64,000 bases of DNA from Salinicola halophyticus (GCF_003206695.1 NZ_PZJN01000004.1:291570-355569); one strand, 5' to 3'; positions 8,929 through 18,050 are shown, numbered from the stretch's first letter. Notes: generated from the letters alone by a model not told the origin. Program-made: numbers and translations.

Positions 8929-10485
8929 ATGACCGATACACATTATTCGTTGGGCGTCGACATCGGCACCGGTAGCGCCCGCGTCGGGGTCTTCGACGAC
9001 CGCGGTGAACTGCTGGGCGAGGCGAAATCACCGATCGCCATTCATCGTCCTCTCGAACACCATGTCGAACAGAGCACCACCGATATCTGGCGGGCCGTCT
9101 GCGACGCCACCCGACGTGCGGTGAGCCAGGCGGACATCAACCCGGCCCTGGTCATGGGCATGTCGGTCAGCGCGACCTGTTCGCTGGTGCTGCTCGATCG
9201 CAAGCACGAGCCGTTGACGCTATCGCCTGGCGACGAATCGTGGAACATCATCGTCTGGATGGATCATCGAGCGACGGCCGAGGCGGCAATCTGTACCGCG
9301 ACTGAGGCAGCCCCACTCGCCAATCTCGGCGGCGTGATGTCGCCGGAAATGCAGATGCCCAAGCTCATGTGGCTCAAGCGAAACCGTCCAGAGCTTTACG
9401 GCAGCATCGGTTACGCCGGTGACCTAGGCGACTGGCTGGGCTATCACTGCACCGGAGTCGATCGCCGCTCGGTCTGTACCCTGACCTGCAAGTGGACCTT
9501 CGACCCACGCCCGGATCGCGGTTGGGATCGGGAATTTCTCGCCCAGATCGATATGTCGGATGTGCTCGAGCGAGCCGCGCTTCCCGATCGCGCCGCTGCC
9601 GTGGGCGAGCCGCTTGGGCGATTGAGCGAGAAGGCTGCGGCCGAGCTCGGACTCACTACCGACTGCCTTTTCGCCGTGGGCATGATCGACGCCTACGCTG
9701 GCGCCATGGGCACGCTGGGACGTAGCCTCGACGCGCATTCGGCTCACCGACTGGCGGTGATCGCTGGCACCTCGACCTGTCATATCGGTGCCCAACCGAA
9801 ACGTCGCGAAGTCCCCGGCGTGTGGGGGCCCTACCCGGACGCCCTGTGCGCCGGATTCGTCGCCAACGAAGGCGGCCAGAGTCTGACCGGCGCGCTGCTG
9901 GATCACATCGTTGCTCTGTTCAGCGCAGGCAGCGAGTTTGGCGACGATCCTCACGCGGCACTTTCGGAACTACTGCTGGCGCGGCTTGTGGAAGGCGATC
10001 CGGCACCGGGCCTGCACGTTCGCCCGGACTTCATCGGCAATCGTTCGCCGCTGGCCGATCCCGACATTCGTGGCGCCATCGTCGGGCTCACGCTGGAACC
10101 GCCGAGAGAAAGCTTCATCAAGGTGTACTGGGCTACGGCAACGGCGCTGGTCTACGGGACCCGCGCCATCATCGAGCGCATGAACGCCAACGGCTATGCC
10201 ATCGACACGCTCCATCTCAGCGGTGGCCACAATCGTTCGCCGCTGCTGCGCAAGCTCTACGCCGATGGCACCGGCTGTCGCGTGGTGCTGTCGGAAGCGC
10301 CGGAACCCGTGCTGCTGGGCGCCGCGGTAGCCGCCATGGCATCTCGGCGGGACGGGGATTTGCTGGCCGTTGCTCGTGAACTTGCGCCCAGCGAAGGTGT
10401 GATCGAGCCCGACCCGACGACCAGGGAGCTCCACGAGAGACGCTATGCCGCCTTTCGCGATCTGTTCGGTGGACGCCTGGACTGA
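8929..10485 (+). CDS. FGGY-family carbohydrate (pentulose) kinase
   Basis: This cytoplasmic sugar kinase of the FGGY family (518 aa) phosphorylates the imported substrate with ATP. The N-terminal phosphate-binding motif is LGVDIGTGSARVGVFDD, followed by VWMDHRA. The C-terminal half has the adenosine-binding LHLSGGHNRSPLL and EAPEPVLLGAAV. The length and the DIGTGSARVG motif match the D-ribulokinase/pentulose-kinase subgroup rather than xylulokinase. The ATG at 8929 is preferred over a TTG at 8914 that overlaps the permease stop. No isomerase, dehydrogenase or aldolase follows, so the complete pathway is not encoded here. Confidence 0.9.
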   Translation: MTDTHYSLGVDIGTGSARVGVFDDRGELLGEAKSPIAIHRPLEHHVEQSTTDIWRAVCDATRRAVSQADINPALVMGMSVSATCSLVLLDRKHEPLTLSPGDESWNIIVWMDHRATAEAAICTATEAAPLANLGGVMSPEMQMPKLMWLKRNRPELYGSIGYAGDLGDWLGYHCTGVDRRSVCTLTCKWTFDPRPDRGWDREFLAQIDMSDVLERAALPDRAAAVGEPLGRLSEKAAAELGLTTDCLFAVGMIDAYAGAMGTLGRSLDAHSAHRLAVIAGTSTCHIGAQPKRREVPGVWGPYPDALCAGFVANEGGQSLTGALLDHIVALFSAGSEFGDDPHAALSELLLARLVEGDPAPGLHVRPDFIGNRSPLADPDIRGAIVGLTLEPPRESFIKVYWATATALVYGTRAIIERMNANGYAIDTLHLSGGHNRSPLLRKLYADGTGCRVVLSEAPEPVLLGAAVAAMASRRDGDLLAVARELAPSEGVIEPDPTTRELHERRYAAFRDLFGGRLD

Positions 10486-10521
10486 GCGCGAGACGAGGCG
10501 CCCGCGCCAAGCGTGCGGCGA

Positions 10522-11115
10522 TCACCCCATCGCCGCCACCGGCTTGCGGCGATGGCACGTCTCGGCGTGGTCGTTGACCATGCCCACTGCCTGCATCCAG
10601 GCGTAGACGATGACCGGACCGACGAACTTGAAGCCGCGTTTCTTGAGCGCCTTGGAGATATCTACGGAGAGCGGTGTCTGGGTGGGGACCGGCCCATCGC
10701 GCTCGAAGTCTCGCTGGATCGGCCGCCCACCGACCATGCCCCACAGGAACTCGGAGAAATCTTCGCCGTTATCACGCATGGCGAGGTATGCCTGGGCGTT
10801 GCCGATGGTCGCTTCGATCTTGGATCGCGAGCGGATGATGCCGGCGTTGCCCATCAGCCGTTCGACGTCGTGCTCGTCGTATCGGGCGATCCGCTCGGGA
10901 TCGAACTCCTCGAAGGCGTCGCGAAAGGCGTCGCGTTTCTTGAGGATGGTGAGCCAGGAAAGCCCTGCCTGAAAGCCGTCCAGGATCAGCTTTTCCCACA
11001 GCGCGCGGCTGTCGTACACCGGAACGCCCCACTCCTCGTCGTGATACTCGGCATTCAGCGGGTGGGTCTGAGCCCAGGCACAGCGCGGCAGGTCAGGGAT
11101 CGGTTCACTCATCAT
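10522..11115 (-). CDS. tag: DNA-3-methyladenine glycosylase I
   Basis: This base-excision repair enzyme removes 3-methyladenine from alkylated DNA (197 aa, usual length). Family signatures are RCAWAQ near the start, YHDEEWG, the LILDGFQAGLSWLTIL helix and the zinc ligands in the C-terminal NDHAETCHR. It stands alone between the sugar operon (convergent) and fdhA. A strong hairpin at 11187-11214 separates it from fdhA. Confidence 0.95.
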   Translation of the reverse strand: MMSEPIPDLPRCAWAQTHPLNAEYHDEEWGVPVYDSRALWEKLILDGFQAGLSWLTILKKRDAFRDAFEEFDPERIARYDEHDVERLMGNAGIIRSRSKIEATIGNAQAYLAMRDNGEDFSEFLWGMVGGRPIQRDFERDGPVPTQTPLSVDISKALKKRGFKFVGPVIVYAWMQAVGMVNDHAETCHRRKPVAAMG

Positions 11116-11184
11116 CGGCTCTCGTCACTGTCATGAAATCGTGTCTGATTGTGACGCCCTGCCCCCGGCTCGCCAAATACTAAT

Positions 11185-11223
11185 GAGCCGGCGCCGCTCG
11201 AAAGCGGTGCCGGCTGCTTTTTC
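11185..11223. terminator. GC-rich hairpin with T-run, fdhA/tag junction
   Basis: The arms GCCGGCGCCGCT and AGCGGTGCCGGC with a CGAA loop form a near-perfect 12-bp stem at 11187-11214. On the plus strand it is followed by TGCTTTTT, and on the minus strand by an AT-rich stretch. It lies downstream of fdhA on the minus strand and upstream of tag, so its likely job is to end fdhA transcription. Confidence 0.55.
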
Positions 11224-11246
11224 AGCGCCCCAGAACCGGCGCTATT

Positions 11247-11302
11247 CGTAGCTCGTAGCTCGTAGCTCGTAGCTCGTAGCTCGTAGCTCGTAGCTCGTAG
11301 CT
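11247..11302. repeat. Heptamer tandem array, 8 perfect copies of CGTAGCT
   Basis: There are eight identical 7-bp units with no mismatch. On the minus strand the array starts inside the fdhA stop codon: TAG runs straight into CTACGAG repeats. The same unit recurs five times after gbcB at 12679-12713. The unit contains AGCT. Confidence 0.95.
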
Positions 11303-12494
11303 ATTTGAGCGTCCCGTGCGGATCGATCACGAATTTCTTGGCCGCGCCGCCGTCGAAATCGGCGTAACCCTGCGGCGCCTCGTCGAGCGAGATGGTCTGC
11401 ACGTTCACCGCCTTGCCGATCTGTACTCTGTCGTGAAGGATCGCCTGCATCAGCTGACGCTGATAGCGCATGGCCGGGGTCTGGCCGGTGTGGAACGACA
11501 TCGCCTTGGCCCAGCCGAGACCGAACTTCATCGAGAGATTGCCATGTTTGGCATCTTCGCTATCCGCGCCGGGATCTTCGGTGACGTAAAGCCCGGGAAT
11601 ACCAACTCGTCCGCCGGCCTGGGTGATTTCCATGACGGCATTGAGCACGGTCGCCGGCTGCTCATGCGCGTGGTTGTGGCCATGGCAGTTGGCCTCGAAG
11701 CCCACCGCGTCCACCGCGGCATCGACTTCCGGGACGCCCAGCACCGACTCGATCAGCTCCGACATGCTGGCATCCTGCTTGAGATCAAGCCCTTCACAAC
11801 CGAAGCTGCGAGCCTGATCGAGGCGTTTGTCGTTCATGTCGCCGACGATCACGCAGGCCGCGCCCAGCAGCTGTGCGGAAACTGCCGCCGCCAGCCCCAC
11901 CGGACCCGCGCCGGCGATATAGACCGTCGAACCCGGCTGGACACCGGCAGTCACACAGCCGTGGAAGCCGGTGGGGAAGATATCCGAGAGCATGGTCAGA
12001 TCGAGGATTTTCTCCATCGCCTGATCCTTGTCGGGAAAGACCAGCAACTGGAAATCGGCGTAGGGCACCATCACGTATTCGGCCTGCCCCCCGACCCAGC
12101 CGCCCATGTCGACATAGCCGTAGGCGCCGCCGGCGCGATCACCGTTGACGTGCAGGCAGATGTGGGTGTCGCCACGTTTGCAGTTGCGGCAGCGCCCGCA
12201 GGCAACGTTGAACGGCACCGAAACGATGTCGCCCTGCTTGATGAATTCGACATCACGGCCGCACTCGATTACTTCGCCGGTAATCTCGTGGCCCAGTACC
12301 AGCCCTTCCGGTGCCGTGGTTCGGCCACGCACCATGTGCTGGTCGCTGCCGCAGATATTGGTGGTCAGAATCTTGAGGATGACGCCGTGATGGCACTGGC
12401 GGCTGCCGAGCGCCAGTTCGGGAAAGGGAATGCTTTCGACGGCGACCTTGCCGGCACCGCGAAAAACGACGCCTCGGTTGGCGGGTGAAGACAT
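11301..12494 (-). CDS. fdhA: Glutathione-independent formaldehyde dehydrogenase
   Basis: This NAD-dependent zinc dehydrogenase (397 aa) oxidises the formaldehyde released during demethylation of betaine, dimethylglycine and sarcosine. Catalytic zinc ligands sit in NICGSDQH (C48, H53) and GHE (about 69-70). The structural zinc is held by C99, C102, C105 and C113. The Rossmann motif is AGAGPVGLAAAV. The sequence closely fits the Pseudomonas FdhA type, which needs no glutathione. It lies in the order fdhA-gbcB on the minus strand, as part of the betaine regulon. Its stop codon is the first part of an eight-copy heptamer array. Confidence 0.95.
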   Translation of the reverse strand: MSSPANRGVVFRGAGKVAVESIPFPELALGSRQCHHGVILKILTTNICGSDQHMVRGRTTAPEGLVLGHEITGEVIECGRDVEFIKQGDIVSVPFNVACGRCRNCKRGDTHICLHVNGDRAGGAYGYVDMGGWVGGQAEYVMVPYADFQLLVFPDKDQAMEKILDLTMLSDIFPTGFHGCVTAGVQPGSTVYIAGAGPVGLAAAVSAQLLGAACVIVGDMNDKRLDQARSFGCEGLDLKQDASMSELIESVLGVPEVDAAVDAVGFEANCHGHNHAHEQPATVLNAVMEITQAGGRVGIPGLYVTEDPGADSEDAKHGNLSMKFGLGWAKAMSFHTGQTPAMRYQRQLMQAILHDRVQIGKAVNVQTISLDEAPQGYADFDGGAAKKFVIDPHGTLK

Positions 12495-12678
12495 GGCGTG
12501 AACTCCTGGGTCTGATCTCGGAATGCCTTGTGTCGTGCCGCTCTGGCGACGACATCGAATGAAGGCGCGAAACCAGACTAGGAGTTACCTCGACGGTGGA
12601 ACGGTCTCGTCACGCCACCGAGTGACGCTGCGACGACAGCCGCCAGGTCCAAAGGTCTAACACTTGCAGCTCTTTGCC

Positions 12679-12713
12679 CGTAGCTCGTAGCTCGTAGCTC
12701 GTAGCTCGTAGCT
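12679..12713. repeat. Heptamer tandem array, 5 perfect copies of CGTAGCT
   Basis: This is the same 7-bp unit as the array after fdhA, here five copies. On the minus strand it begins at the gbcB stop: the A of TGA is the first base of the repeat phase. It lies in the 218-bp gap between gbcB and fdhA. Confidence 0.95.
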
Positions 12714-13819
12714 CAGAAATCGATAACGACTTTGCCCCGCGGCTTCGAGCAGCACGACAGGATGAATCCTTCGGCTTCGTCCTCTTCGGTGATGCCGCCG
12801 TTGTGCTCCATCTCGACCTCGCCTTCCAGCTTCATCACCCGGCAGGTGCCGCAGATCCCCATCCCGCAGGCCTTGGGAATATGCAGGCCAAGCTTAGCGG
12901 CGGCCGAATGAATGGTGTCATTCTCGCTGACGCGGATACTTTTGCCGCTCCCGGTGAACTCGACCGGTACCAGGTCGGCGGTATCCACCTCTTCGGCATC
13001 GGCTTCGGCCTGCTCGGCGAGTTCCAGCACATCCTCCTGAACGCTCAGAGGCGTCGCCCCGAAGGACTCCTGGTGATAGCGCGACATGTCGAAACCGTCT
13101 TCCAGCAGCACCTGGCGGATCGCGTTCATGAAGGGCGCGGGGCCGCAGCAGAACACTTCTCGATCCAGATAGTCGGCTGCCATCAGCGTCAGCATCTGAC
13201 GTGTCAGGTAGCCGCGGAACCCGGACCAGGCCTGGCTGAGCTCGTCACTGCGCTCGCAGACGATATGCAGCCGGAACTCCGGCAGCCGCGAGAACATGTG
13301 CACCAGCTCGCGGTGATAGATGATGTCGTTGGGCGCCTGGGCGCAGTGGATGAACTCCAGGTCAACGGCGGCGTTGGTATCGAAGAACCAGCGCGTCATC
13401 GACATCAGCGGCGTGATACCGACGCCGCCCGAGAGCATCAGCACCTTTTCCGCCGGATGATCGATGACGTTGAAATCGCCCACCGGCCCATGCACGACCA
13501 TCGGCTCACCGACCTTGAGGTTGTCGTGGAGCCAGTTGGAGACCCGGCCGCCGGGCAGGCGTTTGACGGTGATCGAGAAACTGTAGGGAATCGACGGCGA
13601 GCTCGAGATCGTATAGGACCGCATCACCGGCTGCCCGGCGATCTCCAGCTCCAGCGTGACGAACTGCCCCGGCTTGAAGAAGAACATCACCGGCTGGTCG
13701 GCCATGAAACAGAACGTCCGCACGTTCCAGGTTTCCTGAATGACCTTGACGCATCGCACCTGATGCCGGCCGTTGGTCCAGGTTTGCGTATTGACCGGAT
13801 TGAAGAATTCCATCGCCAC
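12713..13819 (-). CDS. gbcB: Glycine betaine monooxygenase reductase component
   Basis: This is the ferredoxin-NAD(P)H reductase half of the betaine demethylating oxygenase (368 aa). It carries electrons from NAD(P)H through FAD and a [2Fe-2S] cluster to GbcA. An FNR-type FAD/NAD module (FKPGQFVTLELE, MRSYTISSSP, MLSGGVGITPLMSM) covers about residues 20-260. The C-terminus is a plant-type ferredoxin domain with ACGMGICGTC and a last cysteine in SCCSKPRGK. It is divergent from gbcA across 443 bp. Co-location with gbcA, fdhA and sox makes the assignment strong. Confidence 0.95.
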   Translation of the reverse strand: MAMEFFNPVNTQTWTNGRHQVRCVKVIQETWNVRTFCFMADQPVMFFFKPGQFVTLELEIAGQPVMRSYTISSSPSIPYSFSITVKRLPGGRVSNWLHDNLKVGEPMVVHGPVGDFNVIDHPAEKVLMLSGGVGITPLMSMTRWFFDTNAAVDLEFIHCAQAPNDIIYHRELVHMFSRLPEFRLHIVCERSDELSQAWSGFRGYLTRQMLTLMAADYLDREVFCCGPAPFMNAIRQVLLEDGFDMSRYHQESFGATPLSVQEDVLELAEQAEADAEEVDTADLVPVEFTGSGKSIRVSENDTIHSAAAKLGLHIPKACGMGICGTCRVMKLEGEVEMEHNGGITEEDEAEGFILSCCSKPRGKVVIDF

Positions 13820-14262
13820 CGCGCTCGATCAGGGAAATGGCCTCGGCGAACTGATATCGCCCCGCGCCGCCGTTTCCAGTGAATGACTCTCATGAGCGGA
13901 TTCTGGACACGCCCGCGCTGATCGACTTGCCCGTTAACGACACGGGCATGCCAACCGTACCCAAAGCGATGATAATCGGTCGGCGCGCACCCGCTTATCT
14001 GCTGCGCTGACGCCCCCGATGGCGCGCGCTTCACTCGCCGGTTCCTTCGTCGATTTTCAGAGCGATGCCCGCGATTTTTACCTGTCGGTCGCCCTCGACG
14101 CGACGAATGTCGCAGGCGGACAATTTCATCGCCAGCACCTGGGCGACACTTCTCTCGAGGGACAGCTCGAAGGATGAAGTCGCCGCCACTGTCACACGTC
14201 AATGATCCGATCGCTCCCGCCGCCATGCGGAGGCGACGCTACACCCCGATGAGGATGCGTTC
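13820..14262. promoter_or_regulatory. Divergent gbcB-gbcA control region
   Basis: This 443-bp region lies between the two divergent oxygenase genes. It must hold both promoters and probably a binding site for the GbdR-like activator encoded at 34174-35295. I could not identify that site by eye. A 54-codon reading frame with coding-like composition lies on the minus strand at 14031-14195 (see findings). A longer minus-strand frame through the region reads as an arginine-rich shadow and was rejected. Confidence 0.5.
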
Positions 14263-15552
14263 ATGTCTGCACTTCCACGCGACAGCCTGGAGGATTCGCT
14301 CGCCGATACCCGTCAAGCCGTGGCCGACATGCTGGACCAGCGAAACCCCCACTTCTCGCTGCCACAGCCGTTCTACAATGATTCGCGTCTGTTCGCACTG
14401 GACATGCAGCACGTGTTCGAAAAGCAGTGGCTGTTCGCCGGCATGAGCTGCGAAATTCCTGCCAAGGGCAACTTCTTCAAGGTCGAAATCGGCAGCAACT
14501 CGATCATCGTGGTCCGCGGCGCCGAAAATCGCATTCAGGCGTTCCACAATGTCTGCCGTCATCGCGGATCGCGGCTATGTCTCAAGGACAAGGGCAAGGT
14601 CGCCAAGCTGGTCTGCCCCTATCACCAGTGGACCTACGAGCTGGACGGTCGGCTGCTGTTTGCCGGCAGCGACATGGGCACCGAGTTCGACATGAGCGCC
14701 TACGGCCTCAAGCCGGTGGCAGTGAAGAGCGCCGGTGGTTTCGTGTTCATCAATCTGAGCGACGACCCGGAGCCGATCGACGACTTTCTGGTCTCGCTCG
14801 AGCACTATCTCTCGCCCTACGAGATGGACAACGTCAAGGTCGCGGTGGAGTCGAACATCGTCGAGCGCGCCAACTGGAAGCTGGTGATCGAGAACAACCG
14901 CGAGTGCTATCACTGCAACGGCGCCCACCCCGAACTGCTCAACTCGCTGATCGAATTCGACGATACCGACGATCCGCGCTCCACCGGCGAATATCGCGAT
15001 CTGGTCGCCCGCAAGCAGGCCGACTGGACCGCCTGCGAAGTGCCGTGGCAGCTGGCCCGCTTCGGCAAGCGCAACCGCCTCACCCGCACGCCGCTGATCG
15101 ACGGCATCGTCTCCATGACCATGGACGGCAAGCCCGGCTGCAACAAGCTGATGGGCCACATGCCCAACGCCGACATGGGCTCGCTGCGCATCCTGCATCT
15201 GCCCAATTCGTGGAACCACTTCATGGGCGACCACGCCGTGGTCTTTCGCGTGCTGCCGCTAGGCCCGCAGGAGACGCTGGTCACCACCAAATGGCTGGTC
15301 CACAAGGATGCCGTCGAAGGTGTCGACTACGATCCCGAGCGGTTGCGCCAGGTCTGGGATGCCACCAATGACCAGGACCGTCGTCTGGCCGAGGAGAACC
15401 AGCTCGGCATCAACTCGCTCGCCTACCAGCCCGGCCCCTACTCGACGACCTACGAATTCGGCGTGATCGACTTCGTCGACTGGTACAGCGAGACGTTGAG
15501 GGCCAACCTCGGAGTCGATCAGCCCGCAACGCTGCAGGTCGCCGCCCGGTAA
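14263..15552 (+). CDS. gbcA: Glycine betaine monooxygenase, Rieske oxygenase component
   Basis: This is the oxygenase half of the two-component enzyme that removes one methyl group from glycine betaine, yielding dimethylglycine and formaldehyde (429 aa). The Rieske [2Fe-2S] ligands are C98-x-H100 and C118-x2-H121 (CRHRG, CPYHQW). The mononuclear iron motif is ECYHCNGAHPE with H217 and H222. The partner reductase gbcB is divergent next door. The start ATG at 14263 has GAGG nine bases upstream. A strong hairpin follows at 15607. Confidence 0.96.
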   Translation: MSALPRDSLEDSLADTRQAVADMLDQRNPHFSLPQPFYNDSRLFALDMQHVFEKQWLFAGMSCEIPAKGNFFKVEIGSNSIIVVRGAENRIQAFHNVCRHRGSRLCLKDKGKVAKLVCPYHQWTYELDGRLLFAGSDMGTEFDMSAYGLKPVAVKSAGGFVFINLSDDPEPIDDFLVSLEHYLSPYEMDNVKVAVESNIVERANWKLVIENNRECYHCNGAHPELLNSLIEFDDTDDPRSTGEYRDLVARKQADWTACEVPWQLARFGKRNRLTRTPLIDGIVSMTMDGKPGCNKLMGHMPNADMGSLRILHLPNSWNHFMGDHAVVFRVLPLGPQETLVTTKWLVHKDAVEGVDYDPERLRQVWDATNDQDRRLAEENQLGINSLAYQPGPYSTTYEFGVIDFVDWYSETLRANLGVDQPATLQVAAR

Positions 15553-15606
15553 CACTCACGCGGTAACCATCCTCCGGCCGACGAGCCATCCGATCAGCGA
15601 TAACGA

Positions 15607-15636
15607 AAAAGGCGCCCCGCTTCGGGAGCGCCTTTT
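15607..15636. terminator. Bidirectional rho-independent terminator, gbcA / TonB receptor 1
   Basis: AAAAGGCGC and GCGCCTTTT pair around an inner CCC-GCTTC-GGG stem. There is an A-run on one side and a T-run on the other, so it can work for both convergent genes: gbcA (plus) and the receptor gene ending at 15663 (minus). Confidence 0.85.
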
Positions 15637-15662
15637 CCTGTTTCGGCCCGTGTTTCTGCGTC

Positions 15663-17882
15663 TCAGAACTCGACCGTCGCCGACAGCTTGAGCGTCCGTG
15701 GCTCGCCTTGAACCAGTGTCTGATTGCCCGTCGTTGCGGCCGATTCCCAGTAATCCTCGTCGGTGACGTTATCCACACCCGCGCGCCAGATCAGGCTGGC
15801 CTCGTTGAGCGGCATGGTGTAGCGGAAACCCAGATCGAGACGATTCCAGGGATCGACTTGGAGGTTGTTGGCGTCGTCGACGTACTGCGAGCCGGTCCGA
15901 ATGATTCGGCCGGTCGCCGTCAGCCGGTCCATGTGCGGGATATCCCACTCACCGCCCAGCACATAGCGATAGGTCGGCACGCCCGGCGCGTCGTTGCCAT
16001 CGTTTTCGCCATTGGTGGTATTGCGGAGTTCCGGGTCCATGAAGGTCGCACTCGCCAACACGCGCACGCCATCCAGCGGCACGCCGTAGCCACTCAACTC
16101 GATGCCGCGGTTGCGCTGCTCGCCGTTGTAGCCGGCCGTATTGTCCTGGATGCTGACCTGCGGCTGTTCGATCTGGAACAGGCTGATACCACCGCCGAGC
16201 TTGCCGTAATCGAACTTGGCGCCGATCTCGTCCTGCTTGGAGCGCACGATGCCGAGAATTTCGCCAGCGTTGCTGGCCAGCGCACCCCCGATTTTCGCCG
16301 GTGCTGACTCGCCCTGCTGAAGGGCCTCGATATGATTGGCGTAAAGCGAAATGGCGGCGGTCGGCTTGTAGACGATCCCGTAGACAGGCGTCACGCGCGA
16401 CTCGCTAAAACGGCTATCGCGGGCCCCCGTGTTGCCGTCGTAGTTGTTGACCTCGATCTCTTGATATCGACCGCCCAGCGTCAGCAACACACGATCATCG
16501 AAGAAACCTAGCGTGTCCGACAGAGAAACGCCGTTGTTATAGGTACGCCCGGTCGTCGTGGGGTCGCTCAAATCGCCGCTGGGATAGTTGGGCTCACGCA
16601 CGGGAACATCGGCCGGATCGTAGATGTTGGTCGGCGCCCCGGTGAAGATGCCATCGAACGCCACGTCTTTCCGGAAGTAGACGCTGGAATAACCCAGATT
16701 CAACTGATGCGAAACGGGGCCGGTATCCAGTTGCCCGCGCAGCCCGACCTGACTGGCGAAGGTCTCCGACTGATAAGCCGTATCGAGCTGTGAAACCGTG
16801 GCATCGCCATCGTCGTTAATGACGCTCGGTGACCCGGCCAGACTCCGTTCATGCGTGCGATTACCGCCGATGGCCGCATAGCCGGTCCAGGCGTCGCTGA
16901 AGTCATACTCACCGCGCAGCATGGCGAAATTGGTTTCCAGGCTCGCGCGATTCCAGCTCGGCGTGTAATTGCTGTCGGCATCGGGCACCGAGGGCACGGA
17001 ATCACCCGTGTAGTTGGTCAGGTTCACGTTCAGCCGCCCGCCATCGATGACCGATTTCTGGTGACCGACATCCAGCGATGCCCGAGCGCGATCGCCGCGA
17101 TAGTCGAGCCCAACGATCGCCGAGGTATTCTTGCGACTCTCGTCATCGATAGCCGTGTCCCCACGCCCGCGATTGACGCTGGCCCGCACCCCGTACTCAT
17201 TCTGGGCGCCGAAGCGTCGTCCGACATCGAGCTGCGTCTCGCCGTAGCTGTCGGAGCGATACCCGGTGCCGACCCGCGTGATCGGCTCGTCGGTCGCCCG
17301 CTTGGGTTCGATGTTGACCGCGCCCCCGACACCGGTTCCCCCCGCCGGCACGCCGTTGGCGAAGGCACTCGACCCTTTGAACAGCTCGACCCGCCCCATC
17401 ATGCTGGTGTTGATCAACTGGCGCGGCAGTACCCCGTAGAGCCCGCCGTAGGAAATATCGTCACCGTAGAGATCGAAGCCACGAACCTTGAACGATTCCG
17501 AGTAGTTGCCAAAGCCTCTGCCGACCGTCACCGAGGCGTCGTTCTGCAGCACGTCGCCCAGCGTATCCGACTGCTGGTTCTCGATCAGATCGCGGGTATA
17601 GCTGATGACGTTGAACGGCACATCCATCGTGTCCTGCTCGCCCAGAACGCCGATCCGTCCGCCAGCAGCGACCTGCCCGCCCGCATAAGCCGGCGGCGGT
17701 GTATCGCCTTGGGTCAGGATCGCCTGGCTGGTCACGGTGACCGTCTCGAGAGACTGACTCTCGCCGGAAGCATTTTGCGCCCAGCTCGCATTGATGAAAG
17801 GCGGTGCGCCCATCGTCACCGCAACAAAAGCCAACCTGCCGAAGAGACGTCTGTTCTCGGGAGACGCGATACCTGAGTTCAT
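15663..17882 (-). CDS. TonB-dependent siderophore receptor 1
   Basis: This outer-membrane ferric-siderophore receptor (739 aa) has a signal peptide (cleavage near SWAQN, about residue 35), a possible TonB box ETVTVTS, a plug domain (residues about 60-220, with DVLQNDASVTVGRGFGNY) and a 22-strand barrel ending in the C-terminal phenylalanine of KLSATVEF, the outer-membrane insertion signal. A Fur-box-like site lies at 17961-17979, so it should be iron-repressed. The siderophore is not predictable from sequence. It is the first of two receptors in tandem, but they are only distantly alike. Confidence 0.93.
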   Translation of the reverse strand: MNSGIASPENRRLFGRLAFVAVTMGAPPFINASWAQNASGESQSLETVTVTSQAILTQGDTPPPAYAGGQVAAGGRIGVLGEQDTMDVPFNVISYTRDLIENQQSDTLGDVLQNDASVTVGRGFGNYSESFKVRGFDLYGDDISYGGLYGVLPRQLINTSMMGRVELFKGSSAFANGVPAGGTGVGGAVNIEPKRATDEPITRVGTGYRSDSYGETQLDVGRRFGAQNEYGVRASVNRGRGDTAIDDESRKNTSAIVGLDYRGDRARASLDVGHQKSVIDGGRLNVNLTNYTGDSVPSVPDADSNYTPSWNRASLETNFAMLRGEYDFSDAWTGYAAIGGNRTHERSLAGSPSVINDDGDATVSQLDTAYQSETFASQVGLRGQLDTGPVSHQLNLGYSSVYFRKDVAFDGIFTGAPTNIYDPADVPVREPNYPSGDLSDPTTTGRTYNNGVSLSDTLGFFDDRVLLTLGGRYQEIEVNNYDGNTGARDSRFSESRVTPVYGIVYKPTAAISLYANHIEALQQGESAPAKIGGALASNAGEILGIVRSKQDEIGAKFDYGKLGGGISLFQIEQPQVSIQDNTAGYNGEQRNRGIELSGYGVPLDGVRVLASATFMDPELRNTTNGENDGNDAPGVPTYRYVLGGEWDIPHMDRLTATGRIIRTGSQYVDDANNLQVDPWNRLDLGFRYTMPLNEASLIWRAGVDNVTDEDYWESAATTGNQTLVQGEPRTLKLSATVEF

Positions 17883-17960
17883 TAACCTTGGACCTGTCGA
17901 TATGGGGCGGGCGGAGTAAAAAGCGGGCCCATTCTATAGCGTCCCGAGATCAATATGAAT

Positions 17961-17979
17961 AGAAACGAGAATCATTATT
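17961..17979. promoter_or_regulatory. Fur box upstream of TonB receptor 1
   Basis: AGAAACGAGAATCATTATT matches 13 of 19 positions of the Fur consensus GATAATGATAATCATTATC, with an intact AATCATTAT half. It lies 79 bp upstream of the receptor start on the minus strand. Confidence 0.65.
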
Positions 17980-18024
17980 GAATTGCGCATGACGCCAGAT
18001 GTCGAAAGCCAGGCGCCATCCAAC

Positions 18025-18050
18025 AAAAGCCCGGCATTGGCCGGGCTTCT
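18025..18050. terminator. Terminator downstream of TonB receptor 2
   Basis: AAGCCCGGC, loop ATTG, GCCGGGCTT is a perfect 9-bp stem. The left flank is A-rich, giving a U-run on the minus strand, and the hairpin lies 34 bp past the end of the receptor gene that ends at 18082. It separates receptor 2 from the Fur-controlled promoter of receptor 1. Confidence 0.8.

Noticed and set aside
11247-11302. CRISPR-like repeat array
   Set aside because: Units are contiguous 7-mers with no spacers and no cas genes are present; these are simple tandem repeats.
13687-14226. Minus-strand 179-codon frame between gbcB and gbcA
   Set aside because: Arginine-rich, overlaps the gbcB N-terminus, and lacks any domain; treated as a shadow.
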